A DNA stretch of 64,000 nt from Parietichytrium sp. I65-24A (taxonomy: Eukaryota > Sar > Bigyra > Thraustochytrida > Thraustochytriidae), in contig BLSF01000015.1 in assembly GCA_012862575.1 (NCBI GenBank), forward strand, positions 247,545-311,544. The letters are read 5' to 3'. Positions 20,858 through 30,622 of the stretch are shown piece after piece. The notes beneath the pieces were generated by a model that saw only the letters and a list, made by a program, of their open reading frames with translations, was not told the DNA's origin and did not search any database. Every line of letters begins with the position of its first letter. Within the stretch, counting starts at the first letter, position 1. A program made the position numbers and the translations under genes.

Positions 20858-23848
20858 ATGAGAATGAGTCGGAGCGGAAGTTGGTTTCGCAGCTCCTTGC
20901 TTTTGGCAGCGGTGGTACTGCTGACAGCGGGTCGAGCGCACGGCGATCATGCTCAAGCTCTGAGATCGCGCCTGAGGCAGACCATCGATGCTGAGCACGA
21001 CGATGTGAAGGGTTACAATAGCAGGATCTCTCTTCTCGAGCTCGACAGCAAAAGCGACAGCGGCGCAGGAAACGAGTTGGGAGCTCAGGACATCTGGAAT
21101 GATCAAGGCGGGTTCATAGAACTTCTTCAATTGTTCCGTGTCATTGACGAGGAGACTATTGGAGAGCTTGCCGCTCTCAATGGGAAACTGAGAACCGTGG
21201 TTGATGGCATGACCAAGACGATCGGTGGAGCGGCCTACAAGATTGAGGCTCAACTTCTCAACAGCTGGCTCACCATCAAGGACAACCTCAAGAAGCCATT
21301 TGCCGAGAGAAATGCCCAACTATTCGCCACTCTTGAAACTGGGCCGGAAGTCAGCTGGGCTGTGCTTGTTCGCGGGTTCTCCACGCTGGAACAATATTAC
21401 CAACTCCAGCTCGTCAAGGATCTTGAGTGGCTTGGCCAAGCTGCAGTGGCGAGGCCCTCGGAAGAGGCTACCTTCAACGTCAAAGCCACCTATGGCCTTC
21501 TCAAATCGGTTCATTGCGCGAGTCCTGTCGTTTCAACTGTTTTTCAGACAGCGGTCTCCAAAGCCGTGAAAATCGCCACGTGCTTGGCGAGTGCTGGCAA
21601 CCTACCTTGGTGCAGCACGGTGGACGGCGTGTTTGTGACCTTCGGGTCTGTAGCAGAGTATTCCAAATACTTTTTCCCCGCTGCCACCCAAACATTTCTC
21701 GGTGACAAGTCCGCAGCTGAATACGCAGTCCGATGCGCAGCTTACCAGACTCTGAAAGCGCTGAAGGACGTTGGCGTATGCGACGGAGTGATCGCCCAGC
21801 TTAGCGAGTTGGCGTGGACGACCTTGGACAAGGACCCCACTACTCCCCTCGGAAGCATTGCCGTGGGCTGCTTTTGTGGCGACTGCCCACTCTCGTGCTC
21901 AGGCGGCGGCGGAAATGTTTGTGGCTCTGACAACTTAATCCCGATGTATACAACACTGGCACAAAGTGCAAACCGGATTGTCGACGTGGCGACTTATATT
22001 GCTTATGACTCGAAGCGAGCTCAGGATCTTACCGCATTCGCGGAAAATCCTGCACCACGAGGCATGGACAAGTTTTCCACCATCGAGATCAAGCTCGAGG
22101 CTTCAGGCACTCTGTCACTCTGTGCTGTCGAACTACTGGATTCCCAGGGACGAAAGATCAGACTCTTTGGCCCTTCGCAGAGCTCAACGGCGCAGCGAAG
22201 GTACGCATCGCGTGTCCTCGGAGGCGACATCTTCGACCCCAACGCAGGCGGTGGTCAATGCTCACAAACGAAAAGCGAAACCAACCCATGGTGGAAGGCA
22301 CACTTTTCGCCCATGGTCAATTCAAAACCGTTCCAAGTCGAGCGGGCTCTCGTTTATGGTGCGGACGGATTTGCGATCGATGGCAAAGTCAAAGTCTACG
22401 TAGACGGCCAACTCCTTTCCAATTTCCAGCTTTTGCCTGAACCCTCATGTTCACGAGCAAAGATTGTGGCAAAGTGCAACGGCGATCTTCTCTTTGAATC
22501 GCAAGCTGCCCGTGCGTTCGTCGACCGAGCACGACATACCTCTGGGATTACGTATGTATTCGAGCGCACTTTCGAAGCACAATTCCTGGGCTCGATCAAC
22601 ATGGTCTGCAAGAACACCGGAGGAGCGGGAGGATTTATGGCAAAAATCGATTACTGTGGGAAAACTTTCACGACGGGCAACAACATGCAACAAGATAGTT
22701 ATAGCTTATCTGGGTTATGGCTTCATGAAAAGCAAGGGACATGGTTTATCAGCAAAACCTCCGATCTCTCAGGAACTTTACAATATCGAAACGCTGGAGA
22801 CGTCGCACCTGTTATCGTGAGCTTGCATACATCACCTGCAGCTGTGCAAGTTTGGGACTCTCAAAACTTGAATACCATGCAGTTCGGAATCAGCTTAGAT
22901 GCCAAGGTCTACGCTAAGAAGCCCGTCATTTTCGAAGAGTATAATATACTCTGCGGCATTCATACCCAAGATGAGATCTCGAAACTGTCCCTCAACCCAG
23001 TATATGACATTAATGAGAATACTCTCCAGCTGGATTGCCAAAAGCAGAATACACCCAATGGCGTCAGTGGGTTCGCAAACGTTCGAGGGCGGCACATAAG
23101 CACTCGACTCCCGATTCCGGTCATCGACACTGCCCACACCAGCACGCCGATAGGGCAATTTTATATCGACAAGCGTTTCTCAAATGTCAACGATAAAAGC
23201 CTTCACATGCTCAGTGCACCAGATGGAGCCCCAACCTCGTTCGAAGGATCAAAGTGGATTTGGGATGACCAATCCTCAAATACCATCCGCCTTGGGCTGG
23301 ACTTGGAGCCAAAGTGCGCCAAGCTTTCGGTCAAGGCTTTCTGTGCTGGTCAACTCACAATGACGCCCTATTTGGGCGTCCCTCACTTCCATCTTTCGTT
23401 CCCTTTATTTACAGAAAGCTCTCAAACAGTCTCCGGTGGTCAAATGCTTTCGGCTGAAATTTCGCTCGACCCTCAACAGTACGACACCCAACAATTGCGT
23501 TTCACCTGTCAGAGCAGCGACGGCAGCAACGGGGGTTTCATTGCAATGATTGATAGATGTGGCGAAGGCTTCGTGACGAATGGCAACCTGCGGGCCTGGA
23601 CCAACAAATGGGAGTCCCCGACATCATCTTATCGCTTCTATGTCCTGACCACTGCTGAGCAAAGAAAGCTTTCGGAATGGACTGTGACACCGCCATCCAA
23701 CGGTCCAGTGACGTCCGCCCTGGCACTTCTGAAGCTGACCGACGCGTCTTGGGTCTGGCTGAAGCAGCCTTCGAACACTTTTATCTTCCAAATCTCGGAC
23801 CGAAGATCCCAAATCATTCCGGATGACGTCGTCATTCCATTTCTCTAA
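20858..23848 (+). CDS. Large secreted protein with repeated Cys-containing domains
   Basis: 996 residues from the ATG at 20858 (the open frame runs 15 codons further up, but only to a GTG). The N-terminus MRMSRSGSW then SSLLLAAVVLLTAGRAHG is a clear signal peptide with likely cleavage after AHG. Residues about 60-400 are a mostly helical region with a Cys-rich patch (CFCGDCPLSCSGGGGNVCG) near 350-365. The second half holds at least two, probably three, related units. Unit A (about 535-625) and unit C (about 815-930) share CxGxL, a later C, then GGF(M/I)A(K/M)ID(Y/R)CG followed by F(T/V)T(G/N)N. A degenerate unit (about 690-750) has ILCG...LDCQ...GFANVRG. I do not recognise the family, but the pattern suggests beta-sandwich, possibly carbohydrate-binding, modules of a cell-surface or matrix protein. 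No C-terminal membrane anchor is seen. Adjacent genes are unrelated. Confidence 0.85.
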   Translation: MRMSRSGSWFRSSLLLAAVVLLTAGRAHGDHAQALRSRLRQTIDAEHDDVKGYNSRISLLELDSKSDSGAGNELGAQDIWNDQGGFIELLQLFRVIDEETIGELAALNGKLRTVVDGMTKTIGGAAYKIEAQLLNSWLTIKDNLKKPFAERNAQLFATLETGPEVSWAVLVRGFSTLEQYYQLQLVKDLEWLGQAAVARPSEEATFNVKATYGLLKSVHCASPVVSTVFQTAVSKAVKIATCLASAGNLPWCSTVDGVFVTFGSVAEYSKYFFPAATQTFLGDKSAAEYAVRCAAYQTLKALKDVGVCDGVIAQLSELAWTTLDKDPTTPLGSIAVGCFCGDCPLSCSGGGGNVCGSDNLIPMYTTLAQSANRIVDVATYIAYDSKRAQDLTAFAENPAPRGMDKFSTIEIKLEASGTLSLCAVELLDSQGRKIRLFGPSQSSTAQRRYASRVLGGDIFDPNAGGGQCSQTKSETNPWWKAHFSPMVNSKPFQVERALVYGADGFAIDGKVKVYVDGQLLSNFQLLPEPSCSRAKIVAKCNGDLLFESQAARAFVDRARHTSGITYVFERTFEAQFLGSINMVCKNTGGAGGFMAKIDYCGKTFTTGNNMQQDSYSLSGLWLHEKQGTWFISKTSDLSGTLQYRNAGDVAPVIVSLHTSPAAVQVWDSQNLNTMQFGISLDAKVYAKKPVIFEEYNILCGIHTQDEISKLSLNPVYDINENTLQLDCQKQNTPNGVSGFANVRGRHISTRLPIPVIDTAHTSTPIGQFYIDKRFSNVNDKSLHMLSAPDGAPTSFEGSKWIWDDQSSNTIRLGLDLEPKCAKLSVKAFCAGQLTMTPYLGVPHFHLSFPLFTESSQTVSGGQMLSAEISLDPQQYDTQQLRFTCQSSDGSNGGFIAMIDRCGEGFVTNGNLRAWTNKWESPTSSYRFYVLTTAEQRKLSEWTVTPPSNGPVTSALALLKLTDASWVWLKQPSNTFIFQISDRRSQIIPDDVVIPFL

Positions 23849-24111
23849 GGCAAAAAATAAAAATTTCATCGTGAACTCAAAAGATTAACGAAGCGAAACG
23901 TGGCGCAGAAATTTCGTTCTGTTTCGTTTTCAATGACACTTTTTCAAAACCTGTAGAGTTTGCTTTGTTAACGAATGAATGCGTGCCAAGCTCGTCACCC
24001 CGTGTGGTGGGAAATGACAAGACAAACAAAAGTAGGTGCCGTAAGGACGTCATTGGATTGCAAATTTTTTATTGATCACAAAGGGGAGTGGGAGAACGTT
24101 TTCTATGATAC

Positions 24112-24120
24112 TCACAGTCA
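24112..24120 (-). promoter_or_regulatory. TGACWGTGA motif copy
   Basis: An exact TCACAGTCA on the plus strand, in the 350-bp gap between two convergent gene ends. Its position at 3' ends argues against a simple promoter role for every copy. Confidence 0.3.
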
Positions 24121-24199
24121 ACGCTGGTTCTCACTGCACTACGAGCAGAGAGCAGAATACATGACATATGAAAATGGAGTGCAAGTCTTCGGTTCACAA

Positions 24200-25582
24200 T
24201 CAAAAACTGAGACCAAGAAGTCCAGGATCCACGCCTTCAATCATCATTTTCTGATAGACTGCTCCTTCGGGGAGCCCGGCCTTGAGCATAAGCTTGTATT
24301 TGGACAAATCTACATCGCCGTCTTCCACGTCTACTGGGATAGCCGGAGGACCAGCCTGCATAGATGACTTGCGGCGGCTCGAACGTCTCTGCGTTGGGCT
24401 GCTCTTAAGAGAGCTTCGCCGTGAAGGTATCGTCGCCTCGCGAGCTGGGTGCAAAAGTCCAGGCGGCGGAGAAGTGCGAAATGCAGGCGGAGAGATACGC
24501 TTCGGGCTGCTACCGGATGCGAATCCGAGCCCAGGAGGAGGCGGAACAGCTGGAAATTTTTTGCTCGAGCGACGGATAGATATCTTCTTCGGAGTGGGTT
24601 TGAAGCTATCGATGCGGCGGGCCCTGATTTGTGCCAGCAAAGCGTTTTGTGTATTAGAGCCTTGTGCTGCCTCCTTCTCCTCGTTGCGGTCCTCCTCCTC
24701 ATCGTCATCATCCTCATCGGCCCACTCGCCTTCAGATACGGCATCCTCGTAATCGATGGGCTGCTTCTTGTACTTTTCCAACGAATCCCGTGGTGTGCTG
24801 GCCCGCCGAGACTCAATAGGCTTTGCTGAAGCCTCCGATGGCCGTCTCGCTGGCAACGCAGGTCCCGGGAGGCTTTGTTTCTTTCGGAGCTTTTCTCCAG
24901 ACTTTCTGTTGAGGAGGCCGTCAATTTCTGAGAACAGAGGTGGAGAAAAGTCGCTCCTCCTCCGGAACGAAAGCTTTCCACCAGACTGCCGCTTGAGACT
25001 TTCGAGCTCTTGGCGAATCGGCAACTCGCCGATTTGCTCCACTTCGACTTCGTCCAGCTGCTCCTCGAACGTGAGATCCTCTACGGAATCTTTGCGAGCT
25101 GGCTTCGGGTCTGAAAGACGGGGCGGTGGTGTCGGCGGCTTTGGGGGCTTTGGGCCCTTTCCAACAAAGCTGAACGGCCGGGCAAGCATGGCGCTAATTC
25201 TTTTGAATGTAGACTCCGTGCGCGGCGCAACTGGCGGAGATGACTTGAACGGGCCATCCATCTCGTCATCTTTCGAGGACGGAGACGCCGCCCAGGAATT
25301 GGACCTCCGCTTGTTCTCGGCAGTGGTCGAGTCATCTGCGAAGAACGAGTCCCGCCACAAGCTCTTGCGGTCCTTGGCATACTTGTGAAACCGATCCATG
25401 GGATCCGGCTGGTCGTCTCCATTCTCGCGCAGCTTGTCCAGAAATCCTGCATCCACTTCAAAGTCCGTCTTGTCGTGGAAGATGTGCCTCACCGAAAGGT
25501 ACGCAGTCTGCTCTTTGTTGCGGCTGCTCACAGTCTGCTCACGCTTCTTCGTCCTGGACGCCTTGCGCATCCATTGCTTCAT
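24200..25582 (-). CDS. Proline-rich WH2-domain protein with CCDC53-like C-terminus
   Basis: 460 residues from an ATG. Basic and Ser/Pro-rich, mostly disordered, with proline tracts (PKPPKPPTPPPRL near 142-155, PAVPPPPGLGF near 345). An acidic block (DDDDEEEDRNEEKE, about 290-305) is followed at about 311-333 by NALLAQIRARRIDSFKPTP, which fits the WH2 actin-binding pattern (LLxxI, then a basic LKKT-like end). The last 30 residues, KYKLMLKAGLPEGAVYQKMM then EGVDP, match the short KYxxMLKxGxPxxAVxxKMxxEGxDP motif known from CCDC53/WASHC3 and some formin-like and WASP-like proteins. Together these point to an actin nucleation-promoting or WASH-related regulator. The acidic Arp2/3-binding tail of classic VCA proteins is absent at the C-terminus, so a different order of elements is used. 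The function is inferred. The neighbouring gene faces it tail to tail. Confidence 0.8.
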   Translation of the reverse strand: MKQWMRKASRTKKREQTVSSRNKEQTAYLSVRHIFHDKTDFEVDAGFLDKLRENGDDQPDPMDRFHKYAKDRKSLWRDSFFADDSTTAENKRRSNSWAASPSSKDDEMDGPFKSSPPVAPRTESTFKRISAMLARPFSFVGKGPKPPKPPTPPPRLSDPKPARKDSVEDLTFEEQLDEVEVEQIGELPIRQELESLKRQSGGKLSFRRRSDFSPPLFSEIDGLLNRKSGEKLRKKQSLPGPALPARRPSEASAKPIESRRASTPRDSLEKYKKQPIDYEDAVSEGEWADEDDDDEEEDRNEEKEAAQGSNTQNALLAQIRARRIDSFKPTPKKISIRRSSKKFPAVPPPPGLGFASGSSPKRISPPAFRTSPPPGLLHPAREATIPSRRSSLKSSPTQRRSSRRKSSMQAGPPAIPVDVEDGDVDLSKYKLMLKAGLPEGAVYQKMMIEGVDPGLLGLSF

Positions 25583-25941
25583 TCTGGCACCTCTGCTCTA
25601 ACTCTCCAGTTTTTAACACCACCCTCGCCTCTCTGCCACTGCCACTGCCACTGCCACTGCCACCGCGTCGAAGCGTCAATGCTCGCTGTGCAGAACCAAC
25701 ACAACTCGCGCTAGCTATATTTCACGAGAACAATGAAGAATCTCAAAGCAGCGAATCCTCAGCCGGGCCTTTTGGCTCTTTGGCTCTTTTCGATTTTTTG
25801 GCACTTGGCGTGGGTGACCAAACCAAGTTGAACCAAGTTGAACCAATCCCAAAGCGGCGCGCTTTGTGTGTCTCTCTCCTCGCCACTCTTGCCACTCTTG
25901 CCACTCACCGTTGCACGTCACACAGTCTCTCCTTACATACG

Positions 25942-25982
<41 letters not shown>

Positions 25983-27632
25983 CCACTCTCGCCACTCTCG
26001 ACAACCTTCCACACTTTCCGCACTCTCACTCTCACTCTCACTCTCTCTCTTTCAAGCTCTCTCTTTCGCACTAACAATGTAAGCTAAAATTAAAATAAAT
26101 TAAGGATCACCTTCTTTCTCTCTCTGCATCCCACCCGCAACTTGGAGACGGTACTCGAGTACTACTAGCTAGCCAGAGATAGTACTCAGTACCCAGCACC
26201 TACACTAGAGGGTAGTACTTATTAGGTGAGGTCGTACGATTGTGGACTAAGTGTTGTACAGACAGTGTTCATTTACTCATGCTACTCCTGCTCTCTTTTG
26301 TGAGGAGGTCACCCTTCTTCTTCCCGGCTGACGAGCAGTAGCAGTAGAGGTAATAGAGAGTCGCCATTTGAAATAATGATATGAATTTGTTTTGAGTTGA
26401 CTCAACAGCGGAGAAGTGTTAATTATTTTAAGTTAATTAGCATTGTAAAAGCCACCAAAAGACAAGATGTGGCTGCCATAAGCTTAGATGTGGACAATGT
26501 GGACACGCTGATGATTCTGATGACTCGCTCTCAACGTCAAACCTCCCCATCAATCCAAAGTCATCCTACGAAATACCATACCATGGTACCGGTATACCGG
26601 TTTCTGCTCCGTTTCGTGAGTTGTCCAAGTCACGTAGTACCGACAGTGAGTGTACACCTATGTTGTTACGCCACTCGACTGAGAGATAACTCGCAAGAGT
26701 GCGACCAAGTGTGAGCTCTCAGGCTTTTCGTTGGCGCTCAGTTAGGCTACCCAATCGATTCACTTTGTCAACGAGGCTTTGCAGTCTTTGCAGCCACGCA
26801 CAAACGTAAGCAAGAGCGATACAAAAAGTCGTTGACCCTTTTTCTGCTCTGGCTTTCGTGAGATTTGGCTCCGACGACTGCGAACACGTTTGTGCGCCCT
26901 CTCTGGCTTCACTCTCGTATCTCACTTTCGGTTAGGGCGAAAGGCGCCTCACGCCAGGGCATGCGCCAGACGATGAAACGCAGTTCCGAAGCAGTTATTC
27001 AAGCTTAGCAGCGCCATAAGAGTCGCGCTTGATTGCAGATCGTCCACTCCGACAAATCCGACTCTCTGTCTGTGTCTTTTCTGCTCTCTCTCTCTCAACT
27101 CCCTCTCAAAAATGAAACAAGTTCGGAAAAGATCTTCGTAGATAAGGGTAAATAATAGCAGTCGTTAGCAGTCCCAGAAAACCAATTCTCGCCTCCTTCG
27201 CTACCGCAGGTATTAGCGTGCAGTAGGACTGGGGGGAGTACACACCTGTGGACACACTTTCGAGAACGAACTTGAGCGATTAGAGATTTTTAGTGGGAAG
27301 GTGGGTTCTCGGGCTCTCGGGTTCTTGGGCTGGGAACCGGGTTGGGAACCGACAACGGCCAGGACATGCGATTGTTCTCGTTTGCGGACGCTCTGAAACG
27401 TTTGTAAAAGTGAGCGTCTTGTATAGAATTCATTCTCCTGCCTTGATTATTTTCATATTTTTTATTTAAAATATTTTTGATATTTTGGTGTGGTGATTTC
27501 AAGTCACACGAATGCTGAGAGGTAACGAACAAAACTATTTTTCTACAATGCGAATAAATGTAAACAAATGTAAACAACACAGAGAACGGATTTCCTTTGC
27601 GATGAACTAGTTGATCTCCACCTGCAGCAATG
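25583..27632. other. Intergenic region with CT tract, no gene seen
   Basis: This contains the promoter side of the WH2 gene and the 3' flank of the LRR-NEL gene. A (CCACTG)n stretch lies near 25637, a (CT)n run at about 25941-25980, and more CT-rich sequence to 26060. On the minus strand these are the purine-rich tracts typical upstream of genes here. Frames at 25780-26087 are repeat translations. No gene is seen from 26.1 to 27.6 kb. Confidence 0.5.
25941..25980. repeat. (CT)n microsatellite
   Basis: A near-pure run of CT dinucleotides, GA on the sense strand of the WH2 gene that begins 360 bp to the left. Confidence 0.9.
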
Positions 27633-30467
27633 TTACAATGGCTGCGAACGAATCGAGGAGCGGCGTCCTGGTGTGAAGCTCCTTCGCGAATGGCAACGGG
27701 TGAGATTCTCTTGCAGGTCCTTCGCAGAGCGGGGAACATTGTTGAGATCGTTCCCGGTCAGAACCCAATGCCTCATGAGGTCTTGCAGGCTCCACACGGC
27801 ATTGCTCAGGCGAACCGGGTCCTCTAGCGGACTGCCCACAACATCGGTCCAACTCAAACTGAACCTCCTACTGTTTCGCTTCAAGTTTGCCCAGTCAATG
27901 CTCGAAGCGAGCTTTTCTCGTTCGAGGCGCTCCCACTCCGGCCAATTGACGAGCCAAAACTCAAAGTCTTTGTCGGTAATCGCCAACGCGTCCTCTTTGG
28001 CCGCCTCAATGTCCTCCGGATCAATATTAACGTAACGCGAAAAGACCATGTCCACGGCCGAGACAGGTAGGTCAAGCGCCTGCTTGAGGGCGATCTCGAA
28101 GCGCAGATATACACACACGTCGTCTACTTGGTTGCCAAGCCTGCTAATCATTTGTTCCACGTGGGAATGAACGATGCCCAAACGCATTACCTGAAGTCCA
28201 ACTTCACGAAGGCGCTCCTCGCTGCCTCTTGCCTTCACAATGTGGGAAAGCACTGTTAGCTGATTCAACGCCCAAATAGGTTTGTCGCTGCAGGCATCCA
28301 CGCTGTCGACGATTCGAGCGACTATTTCTTGTCGTGATAGTGGCTCACTGCACACCAGCTCCAACGCTTCGACAACTCTTTTCGCGAGTCCTAATCGCAA
28401 CTCAACGTCCGCAAACTCTTGCGACGTTTTGAGCTTGGATAGAAAAAGAATCACCCCACGGCGATTCTCAGAAGAGATGTACGGGTCAAGCACAAGGCTA
28501 TCGGGCTCCTCGTCTATTACTTGGAGCCAAAAGTTGACGGCTTCTGAAAGCGTGTCGAACAGCGGCGCGTTCCAGGGTAGAGGGCCTTGCCTCCCAACAT
28601 GCAGACGAATGTTCTCATTCCTGGCTTCACGGATGCGCACGAGCTCTTCTTCCCCGATTCCCGTGTCGTGAATATACACGGAGTGGGGCCTTCCAGACTC
28701 ACCTGGTCCCAGATTCATAACGCTGTCCGGAAGCCGCACTATTGACGAGCATCCGCTCAAGTCTAGATCTTGCTCAAAGTGAATGTCTTCAGGAAGCTCA
28801 GCTAGTCGCGGGCAGCGCAAAATCATCAAGTTCTCGCCGCATTTTAGAGGACTCCCAATGGACTCCAGATTCTGACAGCTGTCCACTAGAATCGCTAGAG
28901 GGCTCTGGAGTGATGGCAGCCTCGCAAGTGACGGGCAATGAAGAATTTGTATGTCCTCGGAAGCTTGCAAAGGCCCCGCGAAACTCTGGAAGGAGAGGTT
29001 GTTACTGAAAAAGAAACGCCCCGAGACTTGTACCGGTGGAAGAACCTCTAGTTTTTGGCAGGATTCCACGCTGAGCTCTCCACGAATATTCAGCGAAGGA
29101 GGCAGATATTCCAGTATTGGGCAGTACTTGAGCCGAAGAGCCCCGTTGATTTCGATAGGGCTTTGTAGCTTCCGAACTCGCCGGAGCATCGTAAGGGTCA
29201 CGCTTTGGGCGGGTGAAAAATGGGACGGGAGCTCTTTCAGCTCTGCCAGAAAGGACAGGGCTGTGTTGCCTCTGACCACTAACGGATCCGGCAGGACTTT
29301 TATTCTGGGGCATCTTCGCAACGAAAAATCGCCATTCAGAGTGAGACCGGAGGTGCCACCGTCGTCGCTATGCGAGGTCAAAACATGGGCGGATCGTAAC
29401 CGAGGAAGGGACACCAGATACAGGCTTTTTTCGCAACGGAACGAGTGTATAGACTCCAAGTCCGGGCAATTGGCGAAATTTAGACTCTGGCCGATTTTAC
29501 AAGGGCTTTGGAGGGCTGCTGAACACTCTGACAAGGAGCAGTAATATACGCACAAGTGTCCACCAACCTTGACAGGATACTCTTCATTTTCTTCGTCTTG
29601 AGTCAAGGGAAATGGAATAGCAAAGCTTTTTAGCGAAGGACACAGCGAAACGCACAAGTCGCCGCCTACCGTCAAGCCGTTGTCGCAAAGCCGCTCAAGT
29701 TTAGAACAATTTCGGATCCAAAGAGACCCTTTGATGTTCAAGCCAGACGGCAGAAAACGCACATGCCGCAGACCAGATATCATCAAAGACCCATTAACCT
29801 GACTGAGGTCGCTTCCCGAGAAAAGCTTGGTGCTCTTGATGGACCATCGCCGCGATCCATTCCCAGCAATGGAATCTGACTCGAGCGAGTACATGAGCTG
29901 TTCCATCGTACTCTCCTCGAAGATGAGGTTTGACAGTTTGTCTGCGCTCATCTCCTCCGCCGCTTTGCTTATGGTCTCACACCCACGCTCGATCACATAC
30001 GGGGCCGCATGCGCTCCAGCCTCACCGGCCTCGAAAAATAGTCCATACAGGTCGTGAAGGGGCGATCGCGGCGCGAGGAACCTGACCCTCCTTCCCCATG
30101 CCGCCGCAGAGGCCGCGTTCACCAAAAGCCTCCGATCCTCGTAGACCAGCGACTGGCTCCTCAAGTGGTTCGTGGTGGCATTTGACAGCTCCCAGATACT
30201 GCTAATGTTCGCATTCGCCAGCGTCTGCAAGTCCTGCTCCCTGCCGTACATGGACAGCAGCCCTTCCAAATTGCCCGGCGCACCGTCCGTCTCATCCGCG
30301 TCCCAGAACGCCTCCAGCGCGCACCCGTCTTCCACTCGCAGCTTCTCCACCGAGGTTCTATCATTCCATCCCGCCAGAGAGTCACGCAACCATCGCCGCT
30401 CTGCGCTCTCCTCCGCACTGCACCTCGCGTCTTCTGCCCACCTGTCCCACACTCCTCCCGACATCAT
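27633..30467 (-). CDS. LRR protein with C-terminal NEL (IpaH/SspH-type) E3 ubiquitin ligase domain
   Basis: 944 residues from the ATG at 30467. The frame is open 45 codons further to an ATG at 30602, but that part only translates a minisatellite. Residues about 1-215 are of unknown fold. Residues about 220-585 are leucine-rich repeats of roughly 20 residues with the rhythm LxIxxCPxLxxLPxxLxVxGxLxI. Residues about 635-850 match NEL, the E3 domain of Shigella IpaH and Salmonella SspH/SlrP. Its landmarks in order are LSEAVNFW, FLSKLKTS, the catalytic CxD as D-A-C-S-D-K (Cys726, Asp728), a VMRLGI helix like the FRLEIL of SspH2, DVCVYLRFEIAL like EIEVYLAFQTML, and FWLVNWPEWERLER like WFSLWGPWHAVLKR. 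Known NEL enzymes form a thioester on this Cys and transfer ubiquitin to targets held by the LRR. Presence in an intact eukaryotic gene with no bacterial neighbours suggests old gene transfer from bacteria. The substrate is unknown. Confidence 0.88.
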   Translation of the reverse strand: MMSGGVWDRWAEDARCSAEESAERRWLRDSLAGWNDRTSVEKLRVEDGCALEAFWDADETDGAPGNLEGLLSMYGREQDLQTLANANISSIWELSNATTNHLRSQSLVYEDRRLLVNAASAAAWGRRVRFLAPRSPLHDLYGLFFEAGEAGAHAAPYVIERGCETISKAAEEMSADKLSNLIFEESTMEQLMYSLESDSIAGNGSRRWSIKSTKLFSGSDLSQVNGSLMISGLRHVRFLPSGLNIKGSLWIRNCSKLERLCDNGLTVGGDLCVSLCPSLKSFAIPFPLTQDEENEEYPVKVGGHLCVYYCSLSECSAALQSPCKIGQSLNFANCPDLESIHSFRCEKSLYLVSLPRLRSAHVLTSHSDDGGTSGLTLNGDFSLRRCPRIKVLPDPLVVRGNTALSFLAELKELPSHFSPAQSVTLTMLRRVRKLQSPIEINGALRLKYCPILEYLPPSLNIRGELSVESCQKLEVLPPVQVSGRFFFSNNLSFQSFAGPLQASEDIQILHCPSLARLPSLQSPLAILVDSCQNLESIGSPLKCGENLMILRCPRLAELPEDIHFEQDLDLSGCSSIVRLPDSVMNLGPGESGRPHSVYIHDTGIGEEELVRIREARNENIRLHVGRQGPLPWNAPLFDTLSEAVNFWLQVIDEEPDSLVLDPYISSENRRGVILFLSKLKTSQEFADVELRLGLAKRVVEALELVCSEPLSRQEIVARIVDSVDACSDKPIWALNQLTVLSHIVKARGSEERLREVGLQVMRLGIVHSHVEQMISRLGNQVDDVCVYLRFEIALKQALDLPVSAVDMVFSRYVNIDPEDIEAAKEDALAITDKDFEFWLVNWPEWERLEREKLASSIDWANLKRNSRRFSLSWTDVVGSPLEDPVRLSNAVWSLQDLMRHWVLTGNDLNNVPRSAKDLQENLTRCHSRRSFTPGRRSSIRSQPL

Positions 30468-30545
30468 GCACTGCGCATGTCCTCCCCTCTTCCTACTCTC
30501 ACGACTCTCACTAATCTCACTACTCCGTTCTGCGCTGCTTCCTCC

Positions 30546-30622
30546 TCTTCCATCTTCCATCTTCCATTCTCCATTCTCCATTCTCCATCTTCCATCTTCC
30601 ATCTTTCATCTTCCATCTTCCA
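30546..30622. repeat. TTCCATC/TTCCATT minisatellite at gene 5' end
   Basis: Repeated CTTCCAT, CATTCTC and TTCCATC units (purine-rich on the minus strand) lie just upstream of the LRR-NEL start. An in-frame ATG inside it would add a 45-residue MEDGRWRMENGEWKMEDGR-type extension of doubtful reality. Confidence 0.75.

Noticed and set aside
25780-26087. Three overlapping plus-strand frames with SLSLSL runs.
   Set aside because: All arise from the (CT)n microsatellite.
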